A stretch of DNA of 64,000 nucleotides from Sphingomonas psychrotolerans (GTDB lineage: Bacteria; Pseudomonadota; Alphaproteobacteria; Sphingomonadales; Sphingomonadaceae): NCBI RefSeq assembly GCF_002796605.1, contig NZ_CP024923.1:496001-560000 (forward strand). Direction: 5' to 3'. Under the pieces are notes generated by a model. That model had not been told where the DNA came from. It was given only the letters and a program-made list of their open reading frames with translations, and made no database searches. Every line of letters begins with the position of its first letter. Position 1 is the first letter of the stretch. A program made the translations under genes and the position numbers. Below, piece after piece: positions 36,689 through 45,122 of the stretch.

Positions 36689-37789
36689 ATGTCTGCCGAA
36701 AAGCATAGTCCCGAAGACGTGGCGCTAAGCCTGACCTTGGCTATCGTCACGTCCTCGCCCGAGCCGCTGTTGCTCCTGGATGGCCAACTCACAATCATCG
36801 CGGCAAGCACTTCATTCTGCTCGGTTTTCGGCGCCAACGCGGCGCAGCTGACGGGCCAACCCCTCTACGCCCTGGATGACGGCGAATGGGATAGTACCCA
36901 ATTGCGATCTTTGATGGTCGCGACAATGTCGGGTGAAGGGACGCTGGACGCCCGCGACATCGACGTCCAACGGCCGCAGCAGCAAGTTCGGCATCTGATC
37001 GTCCAGGCCAGGCGGCTGGTTTACCTCGATCTTGAACAGACGCGCATTCTCGTTGCCGTGTCAGATGTCACGGATGCGCGGGCCGACATGACGCTGAAGG
37101 AGGAAGCGGCACGCGGAAATCGCGTTCTCTTACAGGAGGTTCGCCATCGGGTCGCCAACAGTCTGCAGATCATCGCCAGTGTATTGCTGCGCAATGCGCG
37201 GACGACCACGTCGGAAGAGACGCGCGGCCATCTCCAGAACGCCCATCATCGGGTGATGTCCGTTGCCGCCCTCGAACGGCTGCTGTCGACATCCGAAGAC
37301 GGCGACATCGAAGTGCATGCCTATTTCACCCGACTTTGCGAAAGCATCTCGGCGTCGATGATCGGCGAGGTCGATCAGATCTCGTTGACCGTAGAAGGTG
37401 GAGACGGCGTGGTCGAAGCCAGGGTGTCGGTGAGCCTTGGCCTGATCGTCACTGAACTGGTGATCAACGCACTCAAGCACGCCTTCCCCGATGGACGGCC
37501 GGGAAAGATCACGGTCGATTATAATTTCCACGGGCCGAACTGGATCCTGTGCGTGCGCGACGACGGAGTCGGCATGCCGCTGACCGCGCCGGTGCGGACC
37601 GGTCTGGGAGCCAGCATCGTCGCAGCGCTGGCCGGACAGTTGAACGCTTTGGTCGAAGTAACACCCGCGCATCCGGGGACCCAAGTTTCCATCAAACATA
37701 CCCGGATCGCCTTGGTGGAGGATGAGCCCGAAGCGGCAAGCGAGCTGCTCACAGCCGCGCGCCCGGCATCCAGCGCGATCGGCAGCTGA
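36689..37789 (+). CDS. PAS-HWE/HisKA_2 sensor histidine kinase
   Basis: The 366-residue protein has an N-terminal PAS-like domain (EPLLLLDGQLTIIAASTSFCSVFG) and a HisKA_2 dimerization domain with His153 (LLQEVRHRVANSLQIIASVLL). An ATPase domain follows: VTELVINALKHAF (N box), VRDDGVGMP (G1) and RTGLGASIVAALAGQL (G2). There are no transmembrane segments, so it senses in the cytoplasm. The last 25 residues begin IALVEDEPEA, which resembles the first strand and acidic pocket of a receiver domain, perhaps a truncated fusion. It is encoded 11 bases before a receiver protein, a typical two-component pair. ATG 36689 is the first start with family-like sequence. Confidence 0.88.
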   Translation: MSAEKHSPEDVALSLTLAIVTSSPEPLLLLDGQLTIIAASTSFCSVFGANAAQLTGQPLYALDDGEWDSTQLRSLMVATMSGEGTLDARDIDVQRPQQQVRHLIVQARRLVYLDLEQTRILVAVSDVTDARADMTLKEEAARGNRVLLQEVRHRVANSLQIIASVLLRNARTTTSEETRGHLQNAHHRVMSVAALERLLSTSEDGDIEVHAYFTRLCESISASMIGEVDQISLTVEGGDGVVEARVSVSLGLIVTELVINALKHAFPDGRPGKITVDYNFHGPNWILCVRDDGVGMPLTAPVRTGLGASIVAALAGQLNALVEVTPAHPGTQVSIKHTRIALVEDEPEAASELLTAARPASSAIGS

Positions 37790-37800
37790 CGAGTAGAGGA

Positions 37801-38265
37801 ATGATCATGACCGCACAGCAAGATGGCACGGCGACCCAGACTCTGATGATCGTCGAGGACGAGGCGCTGGTGGCGATAACCCTCCGGGACGAGCTTCAGG
37901 AGTCAGGATACAAGGTCCTCGACCTGACCGATCGTCACGCCGAAGCGCTGGAAGTCGCCAAGGCTGAAAAACCCGCGCTGGCGCTGGTCAACATCCGTCT
38001 CGCCGGGCGTGACGACGGGATCCAGCTCGCCGAACAGCTGAAGGCGCTGGGCATTCCGGTCCTGTTTATCAGCGGGCAGGTCAGCCGGGCCAGCTCGGCC
38101 AAGACGGTGGCGATCGGCTCGATGCCCAAGCCCTATGACGCCGCCGAGATGGTGCTTGCCGTAGCCTATCTGCTGGCTCGCCTGAGAGGCGACGCTTCGC
38201 TGCCAAGGCCGGACCAGCTCGAAGTATTTGACGAAGAGGGCTTTGATCTCGCGCCGGCCGCCTAG
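37801..38265 (+). CDS. single-domain response regulator with Asn at the phospho-acceptor position
   Basis: The 154-residue protein is a stand-alone receiver domain: LMIVEDEALVA (acidic pair near 19-21), PVLFISGQ (Ser at the Thr/Ser position) and MPKPYD (Lys110). At the phosphorylation site, where LVDI is expected, it reads ALVNIRLAGRDDG, so residue 64 is Asn rather than Asp. It probably cannot be phosphorylated normally and may act as a pseudo-receiver. A second ATG two codons on is an alternative start. It is co-directional with the kinase, 11 bases downstream. A 20-residue tail of unknown use follows the domain. Confidence 0.85.
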   Translation: MIMTAQQDGTATQTLMIVEDEALVAITLRDELQESGYKVLDLTDRHAEALEVAKAEKPALALVNIRLAGRDDGIQLAEQLKALGIPVLFISGQVSRASSAKTVAIGSMPKPYDAAEMVLAVAYLLARLRGDASLPRPDQLEVFDEEGFDLAPAA

Positions 38266-38700
38266 CGCGGCGCGTGTGGCCTGAGAAGGGCGTGGCCGGC
38301 TGCCCAGTTTTCACGGTCAGATCTGCTACGCCGCACTTCGCAGGTGCGGGCAATGACCGCAGAAGGCTCCCGATGGCAGTCTGATCGAAGTCTCATCTTC
38401 ATGCTGATGACCGGGCCTCGCCAAATAGGAGCGGCCGCTTTTCGTCGCCTTGGGAATCAAAGCTGCCCGACCGCTTTCCACCCAATCTCGGTCAGTCGCA
38501 TCCGACCGTCGGGTCGGCGCAGCCGAACGGCGGGAAGTGGGTGGAAATCGGAACGGCCGCTTTCGGGCACCTGGATGGCGTAAGCGGACGCTTGTTCATA
38601 GAACTCGGGATCGCAGCTGTGCGCCCAATTGCAGTCGTAAACCTCGTCCGGGGTGTCGTCCAAAAGCTGCGGACGGCGGTATGGCGGCTACATAAATGAT
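38266..38700. other. 435-base stretch without a supported gene, repeat hairpin
   Basis: It holds sphingomonad-type repeat sequence at 38457-38570, with GACCGCTTTCCACCCAAT facing GGGTGGAAATCGGAACGGC as imperfect inverted arms. A 68-codon minus-strand frame (38663-38457) starts with protein-like sequence (MDDTPDEVYDCNWAHSCDPEF) but runs into the repeat and is probably a gene fragment at best. Confidence 0.45.
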
Positions 38701-39510
38701 TCATCCCACGACGATAATTACGCATCGCGGAGGGGTGTCCGCCCATTCGGCAAAGCGCAGCTCTCCAGGGCGTACGAAGACATGCGGCAGGAGCCGAAGA
38801 GCGGCGCGAGTGTTCGGATGCCCCTCAAAGCCTTCGATGGCCCGTAGTAGCTCTCCAGCCGGCTTGGGCTTGGTGATCGCGGCTCGATGGACGGGCTTCG
38901 GCACGATGAGGGCGCCACGCAGATCGGCGGCGACATCGCGCTCCGCCCGTGCTGTCGCGATGGCGTAGCGGAAAACCTGTGAGCAGGTGCTGCGGAGCCG
39001 CTTGGCAGTCTCGTAGCGACCTTTGCTCTCCATCTTCCGCAGCATCTCCAGCAGCTCGTGAGCAGAGATGGAGGCGATAGGCCGCTTGGCGATCGATGCG
39101 TTGATGAAGTCGAGTAGCCAGCGCAGCTTCTTCATGGTGACAGCGGAGCGGCCTTCCTTCTCGACCTTGAGCAGCCAATCATCGGCAACGGCCTTGAAGC
39201 TGTTTGACGCGGCCACCGTTGCGCTGATCCGGTCGAGCTTGATGCGCTCGGCAGGATCCTCGCCGCGCGCCAGCACCCTGCGGGCGGCGTCGCGCTCAGC
39301 GCGAGCCTCAGCCAGGCCGGTTTCCGGCCACACGCCGAAAGCGAGCGTCTTTTGTCTGCCGCCGTGGCGATAATTCATTCGCCAGTATCGGCCGCCGGAC
39401 GGAGTCACGAGCAGATAGAGCCCCTCACCGTCGCTCAGCTTATACGCCTTGCCGCGACTCTTGGCCGCTTTGATCGCCACAACCGACAATGCCACGATGG
39501 TATCTCCCAT
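38701..39510 (-). pseudogene. P4-type integrase truncated before the catalytic HxxR and Tyr
   Basis: The ATG at 39510 opens a normal DUF4102 arm-binding domain (LSVVAIKAAKSRGKAYKLSDGEGLYLLVTPSGGRYWRMNYR), then the core-binding domain and the first catalytic arginine (PHVFVRPGELRFAEW). The frame ends 10 residues later at 38701. The lysine, HxxR and tyrosine boxes of the last 130 residues are missing. Full-length relatives have about 400 residues. It lies next to the tRNA-Glu attachment site, as P4-type integrases do, so it is the original integrase of the right element, now inactive unless helped in trans. Confidence 0.85.
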
Positions 39511-39525
39511 CCGAGCGACCGGCGA

Positions 39526-39673
39526 GTGCCATCAAAAATACCATCAGATTGCTGGTATGCAGTGGTATTTCACCGATCCGACTGGGATACTTATACCACA
39601 AAAAACCGCAGAAAACAGCCATTTAAGGCACGTTTTGGGATGCTTTGGGAAGGCATTTTGGTGACCCCTACGG
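39526..39673. repeat. right attachment region: double box and tRNA-Glu core
   Basis: GTGCCATC at 39526 and ATACCATC at 39538 repeat the double-box pattern (12-base spacing) found at 11612/11624 and 3475/3487. The core TGGTGACCCCTACGG at 39659-39673 lies in the tRNA 3' end. It forms the right end of the tandem integrations. Confidence 0.75.
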
Positions 39674-39733
39674 GAATCGAACCCGTGCTTCAGCCGTGAA
39701 AGGGCCGCGTCCTAACCGCTAGACGAAGGGGCC
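39659..39733 (-). tRNA. tRNA-Glu (anticodon TTC), CCA encoded
   Basis: Read leftwards, GGCCCCTTCGTCTAGCGGTT begins the gene. The acceptor arms GGCCCCT and AGGGGTC pair (one G-T), the anticodon loop is CTTTCAC giving anticodon TTC, the T arm ACGGG-TTCGATT-CCCGT is perfect, and ACCA ends the gene, so CCA is encoded. The 3' half serves as integration target for the elements on the left; the incoming DNA restores the gene. Confidence 0.95.
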
Positions 39734-39787
39734 ATGCCGGAGCGTGGAAGCGCCGGTTAGGCAAGGTTGCGGCCCGGGTCAAGCACC

Positions 39788-41554
39788 TCAATCGACCCAG
39801 GCGGCATCTTCGATGTGGAGTTCCGCCGCCGGGCGGGCGCCCCAATCGTCGATCCGGGCTCTTCCGGCGAGCCACAGCTTGCGGTGGCGGGGTGCCGAAA
39901 GCAAAGCGGCGCCCAGTTCGGTTTCGGCCTGACGGAAGGCGACGGCCTTGAGGCTGCGGCCATCGTCGCCCGCCACGATGACCCGGACATGCCCGCCCGA
40001 ACCCACCACGTCGGCCTTCAGGACGGTGATCGGACCGGCGACGACGCGTGGCGCGGGCCAGCCCATGCCATAGGGGCCGCCGGCCTCCATCGCAGTGACC
40101 AGCGCGGGATTGACTCCGCCAGGCGCGAGCACGGCATCGAGCAGCAATGCGCGCTCGCCCATCGCCGCGGTGACTCGCCCGGCGAGGCGCTCCTCGAGGA
40201 AATCGGCAAAGGCTTCGAGCCGGTCCTCGGCAATTGTGACTCCGCACGCCATTGCATGGCCACCGCCCGCATGGAGCAGCCCCGCGTCCTTGGCGGCCAG
40301 CACCGCCGCGCCCAGATCCACGCCGGGGATCGAGCGCCCCGAACCCTTGCCGACGCCGTCCTCGTCGAGTGCGATGACGATCGCCGGGCGGCCGAGCTTC
40401 TCCTTGAGCCGCCCGGCGACGATGCCGATCACCCCGGCATGCCAACCGCGGCTCGCGACGATCACCACGGCGCGATTGTCCTTGGCGAGGCACAGATCTT
40501 CGGCCGCGAGCTGGACCTCGGCCTCGATCGCGCGGCGCTCCTCGTTGAGCAGGTCGAGTTCGACGGCGATCACGCGGGCTTCTTCGGGATCGCGCGTGGT
40601 AAGCAGGCGCACCCCGAGATCGGAACGTCCGACCCGGCCGCCGGCGTTGATCCGCGGCCCGAGTGCGAAGCCGAGATCGGTGCAGGTGGGCGCGCGGGTG
40701 AGGCGTGACGCCTCGATCAACGCGTTCATTCCGATGTTGCGGCGCTGCCCCATGACTTTGAGGCCCTGTGCGACGAAGGCGCGATTGAGGCCTTTCAGCG
40801 CCGCGACGTCGGCGACGGTGCCGAGCGCGACCAGATCGAGCAGATCGAGCAGGCGTGGCTCGGGGCATGCCTTGAACCAGCCGCGCGCGCGGAGCGTGCG
40901 GATCAGCGCGGCGCCGAGCAGGAATGCGACGCCGACCGCGGCGAGATGGCCGTGTGCGGCGCCTTCGCCTTCGTCGAGCCGGTTGGGGTTGATCACTGCA
41001 TGCGCCACCGGCAATTCCGCGGCGCATTTGTGATGGTCGCAGACGATCACGTCGGCGCCGGCATCCTTGGCCATCTGGAGTGCCTCGAACGCCTGCGCGC
41101 CGCAATCGACGGTGACGATCAGGCTCGCGCCTTCGCTGTGGAGCCGGACCAGTGCCTCGCCCGACGGCCCATAGCCTTCCATCAGCCGGTCGGGGATATA
41201 GGGCCGGGCCTCGAGCCCGAGGTCGCGCAGCAGCAGGATGAGCAAAGCCGCCGACGTGGCGCCGTCAACGTCATAGTCGCCGAAGATGGCGACCTGCTCG
41301 CCTGTCTCGACTGCGTCGGCGATGCGTTCGGCGGCCTTGTCCATGTCGCGGAAGATCGAGGGATCGGGCATGAAGGCGCGGATGCTGGGTGCGCGATGAT
41401 CGTCGAGTGTTTCGCGCGAACAGCCGCGCGTGAGCAGCAGCTGGGTGACGATGTCGTCGGGGGCGAAGTTCGAATCGCGTGCGTCCGCCGCCAGCCCGCG
41501 CCACCGCCAGGGTTGACCGAGGATCGAGCGGTGAATGTTGAGTACGGCGGTCAT
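39788..41554 (-). CDS. recJ: single-stranded-DNA-specific exonuclease RecJ
   Basis: The 588-residue protein has the DHH phosphoesterase motifs: FGDYDVDGATSAAL, TVDCGAQ, IVCDHHKC and ALGTVADVAAL. The DHHA1 part carries RGWHAGVIGIVAGRLKEK, GSGRSIPGVDL and AGGGHAMACG. RecJ degrades 5'-ended single strands in recombination and repair. I chose the ATG at 41554 (MTAVLNIHRS), where family similarity begins. It is the first clear core gene to the right of the tRNA. Confidence 0.95.
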   Translation of the reverse strand: MTAVLNIHRSILGQPWRWRGLAADARDSNFAPDDIVTQLLLTRGCSRETLDDHRAPSIRAFMPDPSIFRDMDKAAERIADAVETGEQVAIFGDYDVDGATSAALLILLLRDLGLEARPYIPDRLMEGYGPSGEALVRLHSEGASLIVTVDCGAQAFEALQMAKDAGADVIVCDHHKCAAELPVAHAVINPNRLDEGEGAAHGHLAAVGVAFLLGAALIRTLRARGWFKACPEPRLLDLLDLVALGTVADVAALKGLNRAFVAQGLKVMGQRRNIGMNALIEASRLTRAPTCTDLGFALGPRINAGGRVGRSDLGVRLLTTRDPEEARVIAVELDLLNEERRAIEAEVQLAAEDLCLAKDNRAVVIVASRGWHAGVIGIVAGRLKEKLGRPAIVIALDEDGVGKGSGRSIPGVDLGAAVLAAKDAGLLHAGGGHAMACGVTIAEDRLEAFADFLEERLAGRVTAAMGERALLLDAVLAPGGVNPALVTAMEAGGPYGMGWPAPRVVAGPITVLKADVVGSGGHVRVIVAGDDGRSLKAVAFRQAETELGAALLSAPRHRKLWLAGRARIDDWGARPAAELHIEDAAWVD

Positions 41555-41615
41555 GGCAGGTGTTTGGCCGGGGCGGGCGGGGATGTCGAGAGCGGGACTC
41601 GTGCGCCGTCGCGGT

Positions 41616-42356
41616 TCAGTCCGTTCCCGGCGCGTTCTCGATCCCGCCGGCGACATAGGTCTGGATATAGTCCTTGATCCACTGCCCTTCGCGGAACCAT
41701 TTGGTGACGATGTACTTGGTCCCCTCGAGCACGCGCATGCCTTCGTGGAGCGTATCGTAATTGGGAGTGCCGTCGGGCGTCATGTTGTTCCACACAACGA
41801 GCAGCCCGCGCTTGGGCTTGAAGCGGATGCCGGCGCGGGGGAACCAGGTCGCGCCGCCCTCGGGCACGTCGTTGAGATAGGCCATTGCGGTCCAGGTGCG
41901 CTGGCCGCCGGTCTCCTTCATCTTCGGCCAATAGTCGCTCGACTCCTGGAAATAGTCGCAATGCGCCCGGAATTGCTGGTTCACCGCATAACGTTGGCCC
42001 TGCAACGTCTCGGCATTCTCCTCGGGGATGCCGAGCAGGTCGGCGATGCGCCGGTCGATCGTCAATATCTCCTCGGACCAGCGGTGCAGGTCCGAGCTGT
42101 GGCTGGTGCGATAGTCGGGGTCCTGGCTGACCGCGAGCAGAGTGGACGGCCGCGAATTGGAATCGATCAGTTCGATCAGCGTGTCGCACTCGTCGGCGCT
42201 GAGGAAATCCGGACAGGTATACATCTGCGCCGCGTCGGTTTTGGCACGCCGGACATCGGGATTGGCCTCGAGCCGCGACGAAACGTCGCGGCCGATGCGC
42301 GCGCGGACCGGGGAGGGGCCGCCCGAAACCCTGCCCTCATTCTTGTTCTTGCTCAC
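41616..42356 (-). CDS. prolyl 4-hydroxylase-like 2OG-Fe(II) dioxygenase
   Basis: The 246-residue protein has the P4Hc domain in its C-terminal two thirds. FLSADECDTLIELID starts the domain. The iron ligands are HxD in FRAHCDYF and the distal His in TLHEGMRVLEGTKYIVTKW, whose Lys binds 2-oxoglutarate. YLNDVPEGGATWFP is the central strand. Substrates of bacterial members are mostly unknown. I chose the GTG at 42356, giving MSKNKNEGRVSGG, because such a start is usual in related proteins; the frame is open upstream. It follows recJ's neighbourhood on the same strand without overlap. Confidence 0.85.
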   Translation of the reverse strand: MSKNKNEGRVSGGPSPVRARIGRDVSSRLEANPDVRRAKTDAAQMYTCPDFLSADECDTLIELIDSNSRPSTLLAVSQDPDYRTSHSSDLHRWSEEILTIDRRIADLLGIPEENAETLQGQRYAVNQQFRAHCDYFQESSDYWPKMKETGGQRTWTAMAYLNDVPEGGATWFPRAGIRFKPKRGLLVVWNNMTPDGTPNYDTLHEGMRVLEGTKYIVTKWFREGQWIKDYIQTYVAGGIENAPGTD

Positions 42357-42409
42357 GGCGCACGAAATCGCGCGCAGCGCCGGAATTTGCAAGCCGCTTC
42401 GACGACAAG

Positions 42410-42433
42410 GAGCCCGGCATCGCTACCGGGCTC
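42410..42433 (-). terminator. hairpin after the RcnB-like gene
   Basis: GAGCCCGG and CCGGGCTC form a perfect 8-base stem with an 8-base loop, 30 bases past the stop at 42463. The T-run after it is weak (CTTGTCG), so termination is plausible but not certain. Confidence 0.5.
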
Positions 42434-42462
42434 CAGGATCTCCGATAAGGCTGCGGGCTTCC

Positions 42463-43401
42463 TTACCAGAAGATGTCGTGGATCGTGTCGACCACTTCGC
42501 CGCTGTAGATATCGATCAGGAGCGCATCGTTGTAATAGCGCACCCAGCGATACGGGCCATCGACCTCGGGCAGGCGGTAATAATACGGATCGTTGATCCA
42601 GTAGCTCGACGAATAGAGGATCGAATCGAGCATCGAACCGATCCCGAAGCGGCGATAGCCATAGCCCCAGCCGCTCGGCGCGTAATAACGCGGCAGGCGA
42701 TAGAGGCTGCGGTTGCCATTTCGATAGCCGCGCCAGTCGTAACGGCGATCGTTGCGCCAGCTGTTGTTCCACCGGCTGCGATTGCGGTCATTGTTCCAGT
42801 CGCCGCGGCGGTTGCTGTCGAAGCGATTGCGGTCGCCGCTCCAGTTGCGGGTACGGTTGCGGTCGTTCCAGTCGCGATTGCCGCGATCATATTGGCCGCG
42901 ATCACGGTTGCCGTCGTTCCAGCGATTACGATCGGTGCCGCGAGATTGCTGGCGCTGCCGGTCGACCTGCTGCTGTTGCTGCTGCTGGCCCGCGTCGGGA
43001 CGGCGGTCGCCCCCGTTCCACTGGCTACGGTTGCCCGACCAGCGGCTGCGCTCGCCCGTATTGTTCCACTGGCTGCGATCCCCGCGATTGCCGCCCCAGC
43101 GTTGCTGCTCGCGCTGTTGGGGCGCCGCCTGAGGAACCTGCTGCTGCGGCGCCTGTTGCTGCTGTTGCGGACGGTTCCAGCCGCCGCGCTGGCGCTCGCC
43201 GCCGTTCGACTGGCGCGGTTGCGCCTGCGGTGTCTGTTGGCTCTGCTGCTGGCGCCATTCGCCGCGATTCTGGCGGACTTCGGACGACTGGTTACCGCCC
43301 GAGCGATCGCGGCCGCCCCAGCGTCCGCGATCCTGCGCAAGCGCTGCCGGCGGGACCAGAGCCGTTGCGGCGATAATCACCGCGAGCAAGGTCTTCTTCA
43401 T
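42463..43401 (-). CDS. RcnB-like periplasmic protein with a long Gln/Arg/Asn-rich region
   Basis: The 312-residue protein has a signal peptide (MKKTLLAVIIAATALVPPAALA). About 190 residues of low-complexity Gln, Arg, Asn, Trp and Gly repeats follow (RSQWNNTGER, SRWSGNRSQW, DRNRWNDGNRD). The C-terminal domain, YRLPRYYAPSGWGYGYRRFGIG...YRWVRYYNDALLIDIYSGEVVDTI, matches the RcnB family, which in E. coli is a periplasmic protein for nickel and cobalt homeostasis. The long repeat insert is common in sphingomonads. I chose ATG 43401 over the frame start at 43428 because it begins a proper signal peptide. Confidence 0.85.
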   Translation of the reverse strand: MKKTLLAVIIAATALVPPAALAQDRGRWGGRDRSGGNQSSEVRQNRGEWRQQQSQQTPQAQPRQSNGGERQRGGWNRPQQQQQAPQQQVPQAAPQQREQQRWGGNRGDRSQWNNTGERSRWSGNRSQWNGGDRRPDAGQQQQQQQVDRQRQQSRGTDRNRWNDGNRDRGQYDRGNRDWNDRNRTRNWSGDRNRFDSNRRGDWNNDRNRSRWNNSWRNDRRYDWRGYRNGNRSLYRLPRYYAPSGWGYGYRRFGIGSMLDSILYSSSYWINDPYYYRLPEVDGPYRWVRYYNDALLIDIYSGEVVDTIHDIFW

Positions 43402-43520
43402 CTCAACTGTCTCCGTCGAGACCGGCAAGGGGCCGGGCTACATGATAGGACTTGCACTAGACGCCGCCGGATGAGCGGTTGCTGAATTGCGGCGAAAGGC
43501 GATTGAAAGAATTGGGCAAA

Positions 43521-44024
43521 CTATTCGGGTGCCTGCGTCTCGGGTTCGGGCTCCGCTGCGATGGGCGTGTCGCCGCGTGCCGATCGGGCGGCCTCGGTGA
43601 TCGCGCCGATCAGCCGGGGATAGATGCCGCAGCGACAGATATTGGGGATCGCACCTTTGATGTCTTCTTCGCTCGGATTGCGATTGCCCCGCAGCAAGAT
43701 CGACGCGGCCATCACGATGCCGGGAATGCAATAGCCGCACTGGACGATGTTGGTGGCGAGCAATGCCTGCTGCACCGGGTGGCTGCGATCCTTCGAAAGG
43801 CCTTCAATGGTAGTGACGAAGGTGCCTTCGAGCGCGCCGATCGTCTCCTGACAGGCGAGCCGCAGCCCACCATCGACATCGACTGCGCAGGCCCCACAAT
43901 CGCCGGTGCCGCAGCCATATTTGGTGCCGGTAAGGTTGGAAGCGTCGCGCAGCGCCCAGAGCAGCGGCGTGCGCGGGTCCATCTTGTACTCGACCGGCTG
44001 GTTGTTGACGGTGAAGCGAGTCAT
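43521..44024 (-). CDS. 2Fe-2S subunit of a xanthine-oxidase-family molybdoenzyme (IorA-like)
   Basis: The 167-residue protein has two clusters typical of this family. The plant-ferredoxin-type site is GCGTGDCGACAVDV...LAC, and the second site is QCGYCIPG...NICRCG. It resembles the small subunit of isoquinoline 1-oxidoreductase and aldehyde dehydrogenases. The large molybdopterin subunit normally lies next to it, but the neighbours here are an RcnB-like gene and a dioxygenase, so the partner must be elsewhere or lost. The Pro/Glu-rich C-terminal tail is unremarkable. Confidence 0.88.
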   Translation of the reverse strand: MTRFTVNNQPVEYKMDPRTPLLWALRDASNLTGTKYGCGTGDCGACAVDVDGGLRLACQETIGALEGTFVTTIEGLSKDRSHPVQQALLATNIVQCGYCIPGIVMAASILLRGNRNPSEEDIKGAIPNICRCGIYPRLIGAITEAARSARGDTPIAAEPEPETQAPE

Positions 44025-44238
44025 CGCAGCGATGTAGCCGGAAACGGGGCGTTTCCGAAACCGGCATTGTCGCAGCCAACTGTCCCACCGATCTAGGCCT
44101 TAGCTTGACTCACTTGGCGGTTATTGCGTCAATTCCGAACTAAAGTTGCTCAGGAATGTAATTTTATTTCACGAATCAAATCGAATATCGCACCGAAATT
44201 GAGAACAATAGCAGAACAAATCGCTGTAGGAAAGTGCT

Positions 44239-45042
44239 ATGACGACAATGCCGACACTGTTCATCCCGCATGGCGGGGGACCGTGCTTCTTCATGGACCC
44301 GGACGGCGGTCCCGCCGATCCGATGTGGCTGCCGATGCAGGCCTATCTTGCCGGGCTCATCGACAGCCTGCTCGAGCGGCCCAAGGCGATCCTGCTGGTC
44401 TCCGGGCATTGGGAGGAGGCGGATGTGACCGTGCATGTCGGCAGCGGCCAACCCTTATTCTACGATTATGGCGGCTTCCCCGAGCATACCTATCGGCTGC
44501 GCTGGGACGCGCCCGACGCGCCCGAGGTGGCGATGCGGGCCAAGGCGCTGCTGGAGGGGGCGGGCCATGCTGTCGGCGAGGAGCGGGCGCGGGGCTGGGA
44601 CCACGGGGTGTTCATCCCGATGATGGTCGCAGTGCCGGGGGCGGATATCCCGCTTGCGCAGCTGTCGCTTCGCAAAGACCTCGATCCTGCGGCGCACATC
44701 GCGATCGGGCGCGCGCTGGCACCGCTGCGGGATGAAGGCGTGCTGATCGTCGGGTCGGGCATGAGCTTTCACAACCTCCGCGCCCGCGGGCCCCAGGTGA
44801 CCCCGGTGGCGGACGAATGGGATGCAGCTTTGGTCGACGCAGTCACCGATCCGGATCCGGCGCGGCGGGCGGAACGCGTGGCCGCATGGGACACGCTGCC
44901 GCATGCGCATTTCGCGCATCCGCGCGAAGAGCATCTGTTGCCGCTGATGGTCGCGCTCGGCGCGGGCGGCGAAGGGGCCGCGGTGGCCGATTATCGCGAC
45001 CATGTGCTGGGCTGGGCGGTGAGCGGGTTCCGGTTTGGGTGA
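44239..45042 (+). CDS. LigB/DODA-type extradiol dioxygenase (YgiD-like)
   Basis: The 267-residue protein has metal ligands in TLFIPHGGGP (His11), LVSGHWEE (His57) and the late REEHLLPLMVALG (His). The family includes plant DOPA 4,5-dioxygenase and E. coli YgiD and cleaves catecholic rings using iron or zinc. The natural substrate in bacteria is unclear. WDHGVFIPMMVAVP and GSGMSFHNL are further family motifs. It stands alone, separated from the gene on its left by a 200-base AT-richer promoter region. Confidence 0.88.
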   Translation: MTTMPTLFIPHGGGPCFFMDPDGGPADPMWLPMQAYLAGLIDSLLERPKAILLVSGHWEEADVTVHVGSGQPLFYDYGGFPEHTYRLRWDAPDAPEVAMRAKALLEGAGHAVGEERARGWDHGVFIPMMVAVPGADIPLAQLSLRKDLDPAAHIAIGRALAPLRDEGVLIVGSGMSFHNLRARGPQVTPVADEWDAALVDAVTDPDPARRAERVAAWDTLPHAHFAHPREEHLLPLMVALGAGGEGAAVADYRDHVLGWAVSGFRFG

Positions 45043-45122
45043 GCTGAAAAACGGTTGTCGTTCTCTGCAATCGGCCGCTATCCATCTCGCCAGCGGTGAC
45101 TTGGTCGCCATCAATAGGGGGC

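Noticed and set aside
42752..43485. Long hydrophobic plus-strand frames opposite the RcnB-like gene
   Set aside because: They read Ala/Val/Ile runs produced by the complement of Gln/Asn/Arg codon repeats; the minus-strand frame has a signal peptide and an RcnB-type C terminus.
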